Of a DNA stretch of 64,000 nucleotides, positions 18,615-27,317 are shown piece after piece; positions within the stretch are counted from its first letter, which is position 1, and every line of letters begins with the position of its first letter. This stretch comes from Cohnella ginsengisoli (lineage in GTDB: Bacteria; Bacillota; Bacilli; Paenibacillales; Paenibacillaceae): contig NZ_JAPDHZ010000003.1 in NCBI RefSeq assembly GCF_029525555.1, positions 1,736,001 to 1,800,000 on the forward strand. Direction: 5' to 3'. Below the pieces are notes generated by a model. The model worked only from the letters and a program-made list of their open reading frames with translations. It was not told the origin of the DNA and made no database searches. A program made the position numbers and the translations under genes.

Positions 18615-19187
18615 CTATGCATCCAAGAACGGCGCGAAGTCCGTCAGCGGATGACTCTGCATTTGATTGATCGTCAGCCCGTTAACCTCGTTAACGGTCA
18701 AGTACCTGAACGAATACGACACGGCCAGATGCGCGGGCACGATCGCGTTCAAGGCGTCCTTGATATCGTCCAGGTTAGGCGGCCGCCCGACCGTATCGAC
18801 GAACCGGATCGTCACCGTGTAAAGCGACGGCTGCTGCGTCACCTCGATCGCGCCGTTATCGAACGACTCCGCTACGCTGCGCATTAACGCGACCGTCACC
18901 GTCCCGGTCCCGCGAAGCTTGGACTTCACCAGGCTGCGCCGTTGGTCCAGCGGTTTAGACGGATCCGTCGCGATGCCCAGGTCGCTCTCCCAGCGATCCA
19001 AGCCCCACGTCGCCGTGTCTACGAAAAACTGTGTCAGCGTCTCGTCCAGCGCGCGCTGGAGCAGATCTAGCTCTGTTCCCTCCGCTTCCATCAGCGAGCA
19101 CATGACTCGCGAAGGAGCATAGTAACCCGGCAAATAGCCGAGCATCACCTGTCCCCGTGCGCTCGTGATCGTTACCGCCTCAGACAC
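18615..19187 (-). CDS. xkdU: XkdU-like baseplate/tail protein (DUF2313, YmfQ)
   Basis: 190 residues, matching the phage Mu gp48/PBSX XkdU family. Features are MLGYLPGYYAPSRVMCSLMEAEGTELD near the start, WGLDRWESDLGI in the middle, and a C-terminal domain ending IVPAHLAVSY. The protein connects baseplate wedge and fibre. GTG 19187 overlaps the preceding baseplate J gene stop by 8 bases. Confidence 0.85.
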   Translation of the reverse strand: MSEAVTITSARGQVMLGYLPGYYAPSRVMCSLMEAEGTELDLLQRALDETLTQFFVDTATWGLDRWESDLGIATDPSKPLDQRRSLVKSKLRGTGTVTVALMRSVAESFDNGAIEVTQQPSLYTVTIRFVDTVGRPPNLDDIKDALNAIVPAHLAVSYSFRYLTVNEVNGLTINQMQSHPLTDFAPFLDA

Positions 19188-20298
19188 TCGCGTTCACCGC
19201 CCCGGGCACCGCGACCTGACCGATCCCGACCGTTACGTTGGAGATGCCGCCATTCATGGTCAAATCCGAGAGATCCACGATGGCTGGAACGTCGAGCAGC
19301 AGGCTGTTTACTTTCGAATAACGAACGACGGAATCGGCAAAGGCAAGCGACTTCAAATACGCCGTCAGCGTCTCTTGAATGCCCGACACCGCCTGCGCGA
19401 GCGTCCAGCCGACGCGAAGCGTCAACTTAACGCCGATGACAATCGGCAGCTCGATCGGCGCAGCCACGACCACGCTCGCTCCGATCGGCGCCTTGCCCGC
19501 TCCCGTGCCCGCCGTCCCCGGCGCGATCACATCCTGCACTGCAGCCACGATCGCAGCGGAAGCCGCGCGCTTTTCCTGGTTCAGCACATAAACCTTCACC
19601 GTGCCCGGCCCGTTCCACAGCGGATGCACCTGCGCGCCGCCCACGCCGTCCGTCTCGAGCGCCCACTGCAGATAATCCGCCCGATTGCCGCTCGTACCCG
19701 GATTGCGCACCTTGAGCAGATAACGTTCCAGCAGCGACGCGTCGCTCTCAGTCTCGGCGCCACCGCTCATCGCCGCGGCGTTTGCGATACCCGTTACGCC
19801 CGGCACCGGTTCGACCAGCACCGCGATCGCCCCGGCCGCGATGTTGCCCGAAACGCCAGCCTCGACGGCCGTCACGCCCGCTTCGACCAGCCCGACGCCT
19901 CCGATCGTCACCGTCTCAACCGTCTCGAACTCCACCGACGGCGTCGACGTGACGGCATCCGCTGCCGTGGCCACGCGGGTGCCCGCCGGCACCACGACGC
20001 CCGACGCGCCCGCGAACGTCACCTTTCCCGTTGCCCGCTCCGCCGGACGACGCTCTACGCCATGCTCGCCGCACCTGAGATCCAGGTAAGCGCCGAATGT
20101 CGTCGTCGCGAATCCGCGCCGCAGCACCTCCTGCGCCCAGCCCGCAGACAAGAACAGCTCGTACGCCGCAGGCGCGAGCGCGTCCCAAATATACGAACCC
20201 TCAGCCTTGTCTACGTCCGTCGGGATCCGTCCCAGCATGCGCGCCAGAATGCGCTCTTCCTTTTGCTCCGTCAAATAATCCGGCAACGCCGTCATCAC
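19180..20298 (-). CDS. xkdT: baseplate J-like protein (XkdT)
   Basis: 372 residues, a contractile-tail baseplate wedge component. It begins LPDYLTEQKEERILARMLGR, then GSYIWDALAPAAYEL, then a long Ala/Gly/Val-rich beta region (VTFAGASGVVVPAGTRV) typical of the Baseplate_J superfamily, ending in DLSDLTMNGGISNVTVGIGQ. The start overlaps the XkdS stop. Confidence 0.88.
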   Translation of the reverse strand: MMTALPDYLTEQKEERILARMLGRIPTDVDKAEGSYIWDALAPAAYELFLSAGWAQEVLRRGFATTTFGAYLDLRCGEHGVERRPAERATGKVTFAGASGVVVPAGTRVATAADAVTSTPSVEFETVETVTIGGVGLVEAGVTAVEAGVSGNIAAGAIAVLVEPVPGVTGIANAAAMSGGAETESDASLLERYLLKVRNPGTSGNRADYLQWALETDGVGGAQVHPLWNGPGTVKVYVLNQEKRAASAAIVAAVQDVIAPGTAGTGAGKAPIGASVVVAAPIELPIVIGVKLTLRVGWTLAQAVSGIQETLTAYLKSLAFADSVVRYSKVNSLLLDVPAIVDLSDLTMNGGISNVTVGIGQVAVPGAVNASV

Positions 20299-20754
20299 AA
20301 GCTCACCACGCTTCCCTCAATCGTTCCCGCTTCGTCCCGCACGCTGGTCACCGAGCAGGCGAAGCTGCAGGCATCGCCTTGCCATGTAAAAACAAATCCT
20401 CCAACGCGCGCCGTCCGCGGATCGGCCAGCAGCGTCTCCGAGGCGATGCGCGCGATCTCGCTCTCAACGGCAGCACGGGACAGTCCAAGCCCGATGAGCG
20501 ACTCGAACTCCTGCCCATATAGCCGTGAATAAACGAGATGCCTGTACCGCTCGGTAGCGAGCGCTTTGCGGCACCATTCAAGCCATGCCTCGGCATCTGC
20601 CGAAGCCTCCGCGATTTTCCCTGTAGGCGTCAGCACGAACTCCCCCCGCATCAAAATCGAACCGCCAGCTTCGACCAAACGATGCGCTAAAAGCCTCTGT
20701 CTCGTCCGGCAGCACTTCCGCACCGATCGTCGCCGCCGGAAATAAATTAGCCAC
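20295..20754 (-). CDS. xkdS: XkdS-like baseplate protein, DUF2634 (apparent frameshift)
   Basis: Repaired protein is about 153 residues, starting VANLFPAATIGAEVLPDETE at GTG 20754 and then WRFDFDAGEFVLTPTGKIAE. This is the gp25/lysozyme-like baseplate wedge family (DUF2634). The frame breaks at C6 20642-20647; five bases join the two halves. Overlaps the XkdR stop by 8 bases. Confidence 0.82.
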
Positions 20755-21010
20755 CCGCGCTCACCACCTTGCACACGACGATGGCCTGACTGCCGCCCGC
20801 AACCGGGATCGCGAGCACCCGGTCCCCCGGCATCAGCTGCAGGCCCTCCGCCTGCAAATAATCCGGCATTTCATATTTAAAAGAATCCAGCTTCAAGCCG
20901 GCTCCCGTCATCGTCCCCAGCTCCGCGGGCACGCCCGCGACTTGCTTGGCCGCCACCCGATTCATGCGGCTCTCCAGCGCGGAGGCCAGCTGTTTGTAAG
21001 GATCAGCCAC
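20747..21010 (-). CDS. xkdR: XkdR-like protein (DUF2577)
   Basis: 87 residues. A short N-terminal helix is followed by a beta-rich core (LKLDSFKYEMPDYL, MPGDRVLAIPVAGGSQAIVV), consistent with DUF2577 proteins next to XkdS in PBSX-type tails, probably part of the baseplate hub or puncturing device. Overlaps XkdQ and XkdS. Confidence 0.75.
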   Translation of the reverse strand: MADPYKQLASALESRMNRVAAKQVAGVPAELGTMTGAGLKLDSFKYEMPDYLQAEGLQLMPGDRVLAIPVAGGSQAIVVCKVVSAGG

Positions 21011-21974
21011 AATAATCCCTCCTCACCTTGGCTTCGCGAGCCAGCTCCAGCTGCATGTGCCCCGGCTCGCCCAGCTGATGCCGGACGGACGTCACGAACA
21101 GGCGCTGTCCGTCCAGCTCGACCATGTCTCCCGCCCGAATCAGGTTGATATCGAGCGCCGTTACCGACATCGTTTCCTGCAAACCTAGCAGCAACGGCTC
21201 CGCGGCCTTGCGCGCCTGGGCGGGCGTCTCGATCGCGCAGTCCTGCAGCACCTTTTGCAGCGTGCCGTACTTGTCGATCTCGCCTTTGACGATCGCCAGC
21301 ACGGGAGACAGCTTCGTCTCGCTTCCCTCGCTGCCCAGTACCTTCACTTGCGTGACGGCCCCCTCGAGCGTTCGTTTCTGACTGACCGATTCCAGCGACT
21401 CCAACTGCCAAACGACCTCATTGCCGCCCAGCTTAACGAGCGTCAACCCGCTTGGCGTCATGCGCGGACGATACAGATCGCCGCCCTTTCTCGCCGTCTC
21501 CTTCAGATCCTCGAGGATCATGCTGAAAATCGATTGGCTGCGCTTCACGCTGCGCTTGAGCTTGATCTTCGTGTCCGGCAGCGTCGCGAGCGGAATGTTC
21601 CAGCCTGAAGCGTAGGATGCAAGCCGCTCCGCCGCCGTCTGACCGTCCGGCATCAGCCGTTCGTCCTCGGATTTGGATAAATACAGCGTCCTGTCGTAAG
21701 CCGTGACGTTCAAATGCTTGCCGCTGCCCGCCGAACGCTCGCTCTCGCACTCCCACACGAGCGCAGGATGAAGCAGATAGGCCATGCCGGATGCCCCGTA
21801 AGGCACGCCCGAGATGCGAATTTCTTGGCCCGGCGCGATCGCCGGCAGTCCCGGTTGAACCGTCAGGCGAATGTTCGCCCGGTAAGCGATCTCCTCCAGC
21901 GAATCTTCCAGCGTGATTTCTTCCGCCAGGTCGCCCAAATAATACTTCCCATCCAAAACCACCTCGTAGCTCAC
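21003..21974 (-). CDS. xkdQ: XkdQ-like tail hub protein (late control D family)
   Basis: 323 residues from GTG 21974, which overlaps the XkdP stop by GTGA. Begins SYEVVLDGKYYLGDLAEEIT. The middle has NVTAYDRTLYLSKSEDE and the tail ends GEPGHMQLELAREAKVRRDY. It resembles gpD/gp27-type hub proteins that cap the tube and hold the spike. Confidence 0.82.
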   Translation of the reverse strand: MSYEVVLDGKYYLGDLAEEITLEDSLEEIAYRANIRLTVQPGLPAIAPGQEIRISGVPYGASGMAYLLHPALVWECESERSAGSGKHLNVTAYDRTLYLSKSEDERLMPDGQTAAERLASYASGWNIPLATLPDTKIKLKRSVKRSQSIFSMILEDLKETARKGGDLYRPRMTPSGLTLVKLGGNEVVWQLESLESVSQKRTLEGAVTQVKVLGSEGSETKLSPVLAIVKGEIDKYGTLQKVLQDCAIETPAQARKAAEPLLLGLQETMSVTALDINLIRAGDMVELDGQRLFVTSVRHQLGEPGHMQLELAREAKVRRDYCG

Positions 21975-22561
21975 GGCATCACCAGCTTCTGCCCCGGACG
22001 GATCAGGCCCGGGTCGTTGCCGATCAGCGCTTTGTTTTTCGCGTAAATCTCGTTCCATCTCGCGCTGCTGCCGAGTTCCCGCTTGGCGATGGCATAGAGC
22101 GTGTCGCCTTGGCGAACCGCGTACGTCTTCGGAACCGGCTTCATGTCCGTTCGGATCGTGGCGCCAGACGAAGCCGTAGTCCGAACCTTCGGTTCACGCC
22201 AAGTGCGAATCGCGAGATCGAAGTAAATGTCGCCCGGCTCGCCGCCCCGCAAGCTGGTCGCGTGGGAGGAGATGTAGCCGAGTATGTTAATACCGGCCTC
22301 CGTGATGAGGAGACGCACCGGTTGCTTGCTGACCATATAGCTCGTGAGCAGGTTCATCGAGCCGATCGGATCCTGGTCCGCCGGAAAGAAGGAGGAGAAT
22401 GAGACCTCCTTCAGCTTCTCTTCCTGCGCCATATCCACTTCGCCGAGCGAGAGGATATTGACCGTTTCGAGCTGCTTTTCGCGCCGGATCGAGACTTCCT
22501 CCGGATTGACGGGGAATCGGAACTTGTCCTTTCCCGCCGCGTCGATCAGGTAAAATTCCAC
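21971..22561 (-). CDS. xkdP: XkdP-like LysM protein
   Basis: 196 residues. An N-terminal baseplate domain (MEFYLIDAAGKDKFRFPVNP, LETVNILSLGEVDMAQEE) is followed by a C-terminal LysM (TYAVRQGDTLYAIAKRELG ... PGQKLVMP). It joins tape measure and hub, and LysM may hold peptidoglycan or act structurally. Order tape measure, P, Q, R, S, T, U matches PBSX exactly. Confidence 0.88.
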   Translation of the reverse strand: MEFYLIDAAGKDKFRFPVNPEEVSIRREKQLETVNILSLGEVDMAQEEKLKEVSFSSFFPADQDPIGSMNLLTSYMVSKQPVRLLITEAGINILGYISSHATSLRGGEPGDIYFDLAIRTWREPKVRTTASSGATIRTDMKPVPKTYAVRQGDTLYAIAKRELGSSARWNEIYAKNKALIGNDPGLIRPGQKLVMP

Positions 22562-22594
22562 GTTTCTCCCCCTTCCGCCGCGCGGTATTTTATA

Positions 22595-24631
22595 TTAAGG
22601 CCGGTTCTCCAGCGTCTGCCGGATCGAGGCCGAAAGTCGGGTGCCGACCTGCGCCGTGATGGCGTTGTAGTCGATCTCGGTCTCCTTGACCGTCAGTTGG
22701 ACGGCGCCTGCGGGGATATTGATGTTAATCGTTGGGGCCGATTGAGAGGTTCCCTGTCCGCGAGTCGCACCCGGATTCGTCGGGTTTAAAGGTGTGGCGG
22801 GCGCCGGAAGCGCCTGTATCTGGGACAAGGAGCGATTCATTAATTGTTGAACGGAAGGCAGCACGGGAACGCCTAAGGAGAACCGAGAAATGGCTGCTCC
22901 GCCGAGCAAACCGCCTGCTTGAATGGCCGCAAGCCCGAACCCTTTGGCAGAAGAAGACGCAGGTTCGTTTGAGGGTAACAAGTCCCCAGCCGCTGACGTG
23001 TCGTTTTTTTTCTTATGCTTGTTCCTGCCTAACCAACCAAACGCCTTCTTGGCGTAGGAGCCCAACTTTTCGCCGACGGCGCTGCCTCCAAGACCGCCGA
23101 TCGCGCCGCCGACCAATCCGCCGATTGCGGTGCCGATTCCCGGAATTATCGATCCGATGGCGGCGCCCATCGCGGCGCCTCCCGCCGCGCCGGCCCAGCC
23201 GCCGGCCGCGCTGCCGATCGCCTTCGCTCGCTCGTCTCCGTTTTTGGCCGTGACGATGCTGGCCACGTCGGAGATCGCGCCAAGCGGACGCAGCAGCTTG
23301 CCGCCGATCTTGCCAACCTTCAGCAAGCGCTTGAATGCTTTGCCGGAAGCAGGCGCAGAGACGATGTCCCCTGCCTTGTCGGCTAAATCGCCGCCCCTGC
23401 GCAATTTGCCCCAGAGCGCCTTACCGACTCCCCAGGCATTGCTAGCCGCGCTCTTCACCGCGCCGGCTGCACGACCGGCGGCGTTCTTGCCCTTGTCCAA
23501 CGCCTGTCCTGCCAGCGCCTTCTCGCCGCTCCATAGCCGGCCGGCGGTACTTTTGCCTGCGTCCCAGGCGCTGCTCGCGGCGTTTTTAACCGCGCTCGCC
23601 GCCCGTCCCGCGACTGCCTTACCTTTATCAATGACTTGACCCGCAGCCGCTCTGCCCTTACCTAATACTTGGCCCGCTGCCATCCTGCCTTTCTCCAAAG
23701 CCTTGCCTGCGACAGCTTTTCCTGCCGACAAAGCCCTTCCCGCGATACGCTTCCCTCCGCCGAGAAGCGTCTTGACGATCAGCCCTTTACCTACCGTACG
23801 GATGAGCCCGCCGAGCGCTCTGCCCAATCCGCCGACCGCCCGTCCGAGCAAGCCGCCGGCTCTGGCGCCTCGGCCGCCGCCGCGCGAGCCGCGTCCACCG
23901 CGTCCGCCACGCCCCCCGTTTCCGCCATAAGACGTTCCTTGGCATTTGCAACGGCAAACACAATTGACCTTGACGGTGATGTTGTCTTTGCCTTTTTCTT
24001 CTTCTTTCTCTTCCGGAAGCAATATTTTAAGCCAACCCATCCCGGGTATGCCGGAAAGCGTCTTGATACCTTTGTCGATCATGCCGACGGCCCATTCCTT
24101 CAGGCGGTCCTTGTATACGTCAAGAATTTCCTTGCCAAGATCCTTCACGTAGTCGAGAATGCGTTCCCACAAGGATTTGTCCTTCCCTTTATCGGGAGGT
24201 CCTTGTCCGCCGGCGGCGCCGGCACCGGTTCCCGCTGCGGCTATCGCCAGCGCCGTGACGCGCACATCCACGTTGACGCTTGTGTTGACGATCGTTTTTA
24301 CGACGGTTTTTACGACGGTCTTTACGGAAGTCTTTACGACCGTCTTAACCGACACCTTCATCGCGGCCTTCATTTTCTCCGTAAAGCTGGCTTGAACGCG
24401 AATTCTCCAGTCTTTCTTGGTGAGCGCCTCCAAGTGCGTCCTGATCCGCTTGATCGGCTCGCACAAACAATCGCTCAGCCGAATCGGAATGACCACCCGC
24501 ATTCGGGACAGCCGGTCCAGACGCCGCTGGATGCTGTCCATGTAACGGGTGACCGTGCGCAGCAGCGTCACGCTCTCCTTCAACCCGTCGGCATCGATAA
24601 TGTAATCGTAAGGCACAGCGTTTTCCGCCAT
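22595..24631 (-). CDS. tail tape measure protein, unusual composition
   Basis: 678 residues at the tape-measure position (between chaperone and LysM protein). AGGAGG precedes ATG 24631. Regions in order: helical start; a VKT-repeat (SVKTVVKTSVKTVVKTVVKT, about residues 93-112); a helical part; a Cys cluster VNCVCRCKCQG; a Gly/Arg tract (GGNGGRGGRGGRGSRGGG); then 11-residue-like helical repeats of the AGKAVAGKALEKG/DKGKAVAGRAA type. After that come a glycine zipper (GAAMGAAIGSIIPGIGTAIG) and a C-terminal tube-contact domain (TININIPAGAVQLTVKETEI). It is far shorter than PBSX XkdO, so the tail should be short. Confidence 0.75.
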   Translation of the reverse strand: MAENAVPYDYIIDADGLKESVTLLRTVTRYMDSIQRRLDRLSRMRVVIPIRLSDCLCEPIKRIRTHLEALTKKDWRIRVQASFTEKMKAAMKVSVKTVVKTSVKTVVKTVVKTIVNTSVNVDVRVTALAIAAAGTGAGAAGGQGPPDKGKDKSLWERILDYVKDLGKEILDVYKDRLKEWAVGMIDKGIKTLSGIPGMGWLKILLPEEKEEEKGKDNITVKVNCVCRCKCQGTSYGGNGGRGGRGGRGSRGGGRGARAGGLLGRAVGGLGRALGGLIRTVGKGLIVKTLLGGGKRIAGRALSAGKAVAGKALEKGRMAAGQVLGKGRAAAGQVIDKGKAVAGRAASAVKNAASSAWDAGKSTAGRLWSGEKALAGQALDKGKNAAGRAAGAVKSAASNAWGVGKALWGKLRRGGDLADKAGDIVSAPASGKAFKRLLKVGKIGGKLLRPLGAISDVASIVTAKNGDERAKAIGSAAGGWAGAAGGAAMGAAIGSIIPGIGTAIGGLVGGAIGGLGGSAVGEKLGSYAKKAFGWLGRNKHKKKNDTSAAGDLLPSNEPASSSAKGFGLAAIQAGGLLGGAAISRFSLGVPVLPSVQQLMNRSLSQIQALPAPATPLNPTNPGATRGQGTSQSAPTININIPAGAVQLTVKETEIDYNAITAQVGTRLSASIRQTLENRP

Positions 24632-24680
24632 ATATGCCTAACCTCCTCTCCCGCCGTTCTGCCCGCGCTCGGCTTCGAGC

Positions 24681-24815
24681 TCAAGCTCCATGCTCGCCAT
24701 CAAAAAAGAGCTGCTCCCCCCGGGGAAGCAGCCAGAACTGTCCGGGGCGCAGATGGTGCCGGACCCAGATGGCATGGAGCATGCCGGCCAGCGCCCCGGA
24801 GGCGATCAGTTTTTT
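24681..24815 (-). CDS. -1 frame extension of the tail assembly chaperone (GT-type)
   Basis: After the slippery site at 24815-24809 the -1 frame stays open for 42 codons (LIASGALAGMLHAIWVRHHL, then RPGQFWLLPRGEQLF...), ending at TGA 24683-24681 just before the tape measure gene. It has no start or ribosome site of its own, as expected for a frameshift product. Length, position and hydrophobic/aromatic character fit the T part of G/GT chaperones of tailed phages. Confidence 0.7.
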   Translation of the reverse strand, partial: KKLIASGALAGMLHAIWVRHHLRPGQFWLLPRGEQLFFDGEHGA

Positions 24816-25216
24816 ACGTCTTCGAGCTCCGTGTTGAAGCCGGAGAGGTCGAGCACGACGTCGCCGAGCGCCGACAGCTCGCCGGCGAGCAGGATGCGCT
24901 TCACGACTTCTTCGGCGCTGCTCGCGCTGAATTTGGCGAGCAGCTTGCCGTCGCCCCAGGAGGGCGACACGGTGGCCGCTGCGATCAGCGACACGTTGAA
25001 CAGCTCCTCGTCGAGCCGTTCGACGGTCTGGCCGCGTCTTTCTTTGCGCTCCGTGCAGCGCTCGCGGATGCCGAATACCTGCTTGCCCGTGAGCCCCCGG
25101 ACCTTCACCGGGATGCCGAGCCGCTCCAGCAGCACCGTGCGTTCGGGCAGCGTGTCGGCGTCAAGCAGCCGCTGCAGCACTTGTTCTTCCGTCATTTGAC
25201 CGATGTCGATCGTCAT
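24806..25216 (-). CDS. xkdN: XkdN-like tail assembly chaperone (G-type)
   Basis: 136 residues. AGGAGG lies 7 bases before ATG 25216. Begins MTIDIGQMTEEQVLQRLLDA; the core LTGKQVFGIRERCTERKERR and DEELFNVSLIAAATVSP is typical of tail chaperones of the XkdN type, which coat the tape measure during assembly. The coding end is GTA AAA AAC TGA, carrying a programmed -1 frameshift heptamer. Confidence 0.82.
   Translation of the reverse strand: MTIDIGQMTEEQVLQRLLDADTLPERTVLLERLGIPVKVRGLTGKQVFGIRERCTERKERRGQTVERLDEELFNVSLIAAATVSPSWGDGKLLAKFSASSAEEVVKRILLAGELSALGDVVLDLSGFNTELEDVKN
24809..24815 (-). promoter_or_regulatory. programmed -1 ribosomal frameshift site A AAA AAC
   Basis: Read in the chaperone frame the sequence is gtA AAA AAC TGA: an exact X XXY YYZ heptamer with the zero-frame stop as the next codon. 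Slippage yields VKN then LIASGALAG. Unlike most other frame breaks in the window, repair would need an added base rather than a removed one, so this is not the usual artefact. Confidence 0.75.
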
Positions 25217-25229
25217 GCCTGCGCCTCCT

Positions 25230-25637
25230 TTAGTTCGCCTTGATCGGATCGAGCAGCACGTAGCCCTCGAACGTGAATGCCGTCTCTTCCGCCACTTCCT
25301 CGCCCGCTGTCCAGTTGGCCAGCTGCAGCTTGTCCGCCACGCAGTTGGTAAGCTGGATGCGCTCGAAGCCGTACGCCTCCGGATCGGACAGCTTGTTGAT
25401 AATATTGAACTTGGCGAAGCCGCGCGAGATCATATCGCTCGTCACCTTGTAGCCGCTCATCGTGCCGGTGCCTTTCTTGGCGCCGAGCTTGTGCTGCGTC
25501 CACTCCGAGCCGGCGAGCTTGAGCTCCCGCTTCTCCACCTCGACCGAAGCCTCCAGGTGGTTGATATTCGTCTGCCAGGTGCCGTCGATGAACACTTGTC
25601 CGTAAGTGCCGAGAATCGCTCTGGTCGGATCCATCAT
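25230..25637 (-). CDS. xkdM: tail tube protein (XkdM)
   Basis: 135 residues, DUF2001/XkdM family. MMDPTRAILGTYGQVFIDGT at the start, TMSGYKVTSDMISRGFAKFN in the middle, and a C-terminal ETAFTFEGYVLLDPIKAN strand pair. Polymerises into the rigid inner tube inside the sheath. GAGGGGG ribosome site; 18 bases after the sheath stop. Confidence 0.9.
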   Translation of the reverse strand: MMDPTRAILGTYGQVFIDGTWQTNINHLEASVEVEKRELKLAGSEWTQHKLGAKKGTGTMSGYKVTSDMISRGFAKFNIINKLSDPEAYGFERIQLTNCVADKLQLANWTAGEEVAEETAFTFEGYVLLDPIKAN

Positions 25638-25655
25638 TTGCCGTAGTCCCCCTCG

Positions 25656-27104
25656 TTATTGCACGATAAACGTGCCGAAAATTTGTTCGACCACATCGGT
25701 CAAGCGCGCTTCCCACTTCAGGAACACCTGGTCCGCCGCCGCGGGAATGGACGCATCGACCGCGACGTCGTATCCCGTCGCTTCGATGACGCCGGCCGAC
25801 GCCAGCGCGTCCAAGTACTGCTTGCAGGCGCCGATCAGCGCAAGGCGGCCCTCTTCGGTGTTGTTCACCTTGCCGATATATTGGTCCTCGGCGGTGCGCT
25901 GGAGATCGGCGTTCACGCTGTCGAGCACGCGGATCGTCCGGATCTTCTTCCAGGCCGCGTTCTGACCGGAAGCCAAGGTCACGCGGCTGTTCACGCCGCG
26001 CAGCGCCTTGACCATGCGGCCGTCGTGAACGTGAAGGAAGACGCCGCCGCGCACGGCTTGCTCCTGCTCGGAGCGGGTCCAGCGGCGCACGACATCCTGA
26101 AACGGCGACGATGCGTACGTCGTCGACCCGTTCAGCGGCTGGCCGGCGATCAGGCCGGCGACATACGCCGCCACCTGCGCGGAGCTGTATTCGACGTCGG
26201 CCAGCACGGCGCCCGTGCCGACGTTCACGATGCCTTCGTGGTTGAAGGACGCGCTGCGCTGCGCGGCTTTGCCGACGGCATCCGCCGCTTTGTCGTCCGC
26301 GAGCGAGCCGCCGAGGACGGCGATCGCGCCGTGTCCCTCGCCGCGGATGCGCGCCACCCAGGCAACCAGGCTTGCGTGCAACTGCGCATCGGATACGCCG
26401 TCGAGCGCGACCGTGTTAAACGTCTGCGTCTCGAAGGCGGATAGCGCGTTCACATAGTCCGCGTTCGCGATGCCCGAGATGCCCGACGCGCCGCCCGTCA
26501 ACGCGGCCCCGGCTACAGGCGCCAGCGAGCCGTTACCGCTCGCGATCTTGGAGGCCGTCACCCAGACGTTGGCCACGTCCTGGTTGACGGCATCGACGGC
26601 CGCCTGCACCGAGCCGTCGGCGAAGGTGAAGGTACGCAGGAGCGTGCTGCCCTCGAACAGCTTGATGTCCTTCATGGCGGCATCCGCCGGATTGACCTGC
26701 ACCGTCACCTTGAAGTTGTTGCCCCGCGCCCCGGTCTGCTTGGCTTCGAGCTTCAGCACGTCAGCCGGCGTGCCGGCCCCGTCCTTCAGCGTCTTGGACG
26801 CCTTCGCGTCCGTACCGTCCGACAGCCGGTAAGCGAGCACCTTGCTCGCGCCGCCGAGCAGCGCGAAGCGAAGCGACGTGTACGCCGTAGCGCCGCCCGT
26901 CTCGTCGACCGCGAACAGGCTCGCGATGTCGGCCTCTCTCGTCACCTCCGCGAATTGCTTGACCGGTCCCCAGTGAGCTTTGACCGGCATGATAACGACG
27001 CCTCGTTCCCCTGCTTGCACCGCGGCCGCGGCCGCCGAACGGAACGCCATATAGAAGCCGGGCAATACCGGCAGATCCGTCTGATTCCAAGTGCCTCCAG
27101 CCAT
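25656..27104 (-). CDS. xkdK: contractile tail sheath protein (XkdK)
   Basis: 482 residues. N-terminus TWNQTDLPVLPGFYMAFRSA is the strand exchanged between sheath subunits. VVIMPVKAHWGPVKQF follows, and the conserved C-terminal sheath core includes TSSSPF-like YASSPFQDVVRRWTRSE, TIRVLDSVNADLQRTAED and the final VDASIPAAADQVFLKWEARL. Its presence makes the particle contractile (R-type, myovirus-like). Starts 2 bases after the preceding small gene. Confidence 0.93.
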   Translation of the reverse strand: MAGGTWNQTDLPVLPGFYMAFRSAAAAAVQAGERGVVIMPVKAHWGPVKQFAEVTREADIASLFAVDETGGATAYTSLRFALLGGASKVLAYRLSDGTDAKASKTLKDGAGTPADVLKLEAKQTGARGNNFKVTVQVNPADAAMKDIKLFEGSTLLRTFTFADGSVQAAVDAVNQDVANVWVTASKIASGNGSLAPVAGAALTGGASGISGIANADYVNALSAFETQTFNTVALDGVSDAQLHASLVAWVARIRGEGHGAIAVLGGSLADDKAADAVGKAAQRSASFNHEGIVNVGTGAVLADVEYSSAQVAAYVAGLIAGQPLNGSTTYASSPFQDVVRRWTRSEQEQAVRGGVFLHVHDGRMVKALRGVNSRVTLASGQNAAWKKIRTIRVLDSVNADLQRTAEDQYIGKVNNTEEGRLALIGACKQYLDALASAGVIEATGYDVAVDASIPAAADQVFLKWEARLTDVVEQIFGTFIVQ

Positions 27105-27106
27105 GC

Positions 27107-27304
27107 TCAGTTCACCTTCCTGTTCATGAAATTGTCGACGAGCGCCCTGGCGCTCTCGATGGTGAAGCGTTCTCCGGCATCCGAACCGTGCAAAGCGCCT
27201 TGCACTGCCTCCGGGCTGACGCCGAACAGCTCGCCCGCATAGGCGATCAGCTCATCCTTGCCGTAAGTCGCGACCGTGTCGTCGCCTTGTTTTTTCCCCG
27301 CCAT
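27107..27304 (-). CDS. small conserved protein upstream of the sheath gene
   Basis: 65 residues (MAGKKQGDDTVATYGKDELI..., ending DNFMNRKVN). Predicted helical with a SAP- or HeH-like feel, but no firm family. Such a short ORF commonly precedes the sheath gene in Paenibacillaceae tail clusters (recalled, not checked). It has an AGAGGTGG ribosome site and is tightly linked to the sheath gene. Confidence 0.6.
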   Translation of the reverse strand: MAGKKQGDDTVATYGKDELIAYAGELFGVSPEAVQGALHGSDAGERFTIESARALVDNFMNRKVN

Positions 27305-27317
27305 TCGCCGGCCACCT

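Noticed and set aside
19165..20532. 455-codon plus-strand frame over the baseplate genes
   Set aside because: Arg/His-rich shadow of xkdT/xkdU, which have clear family matches and start/stop overlaps on the minus strand.
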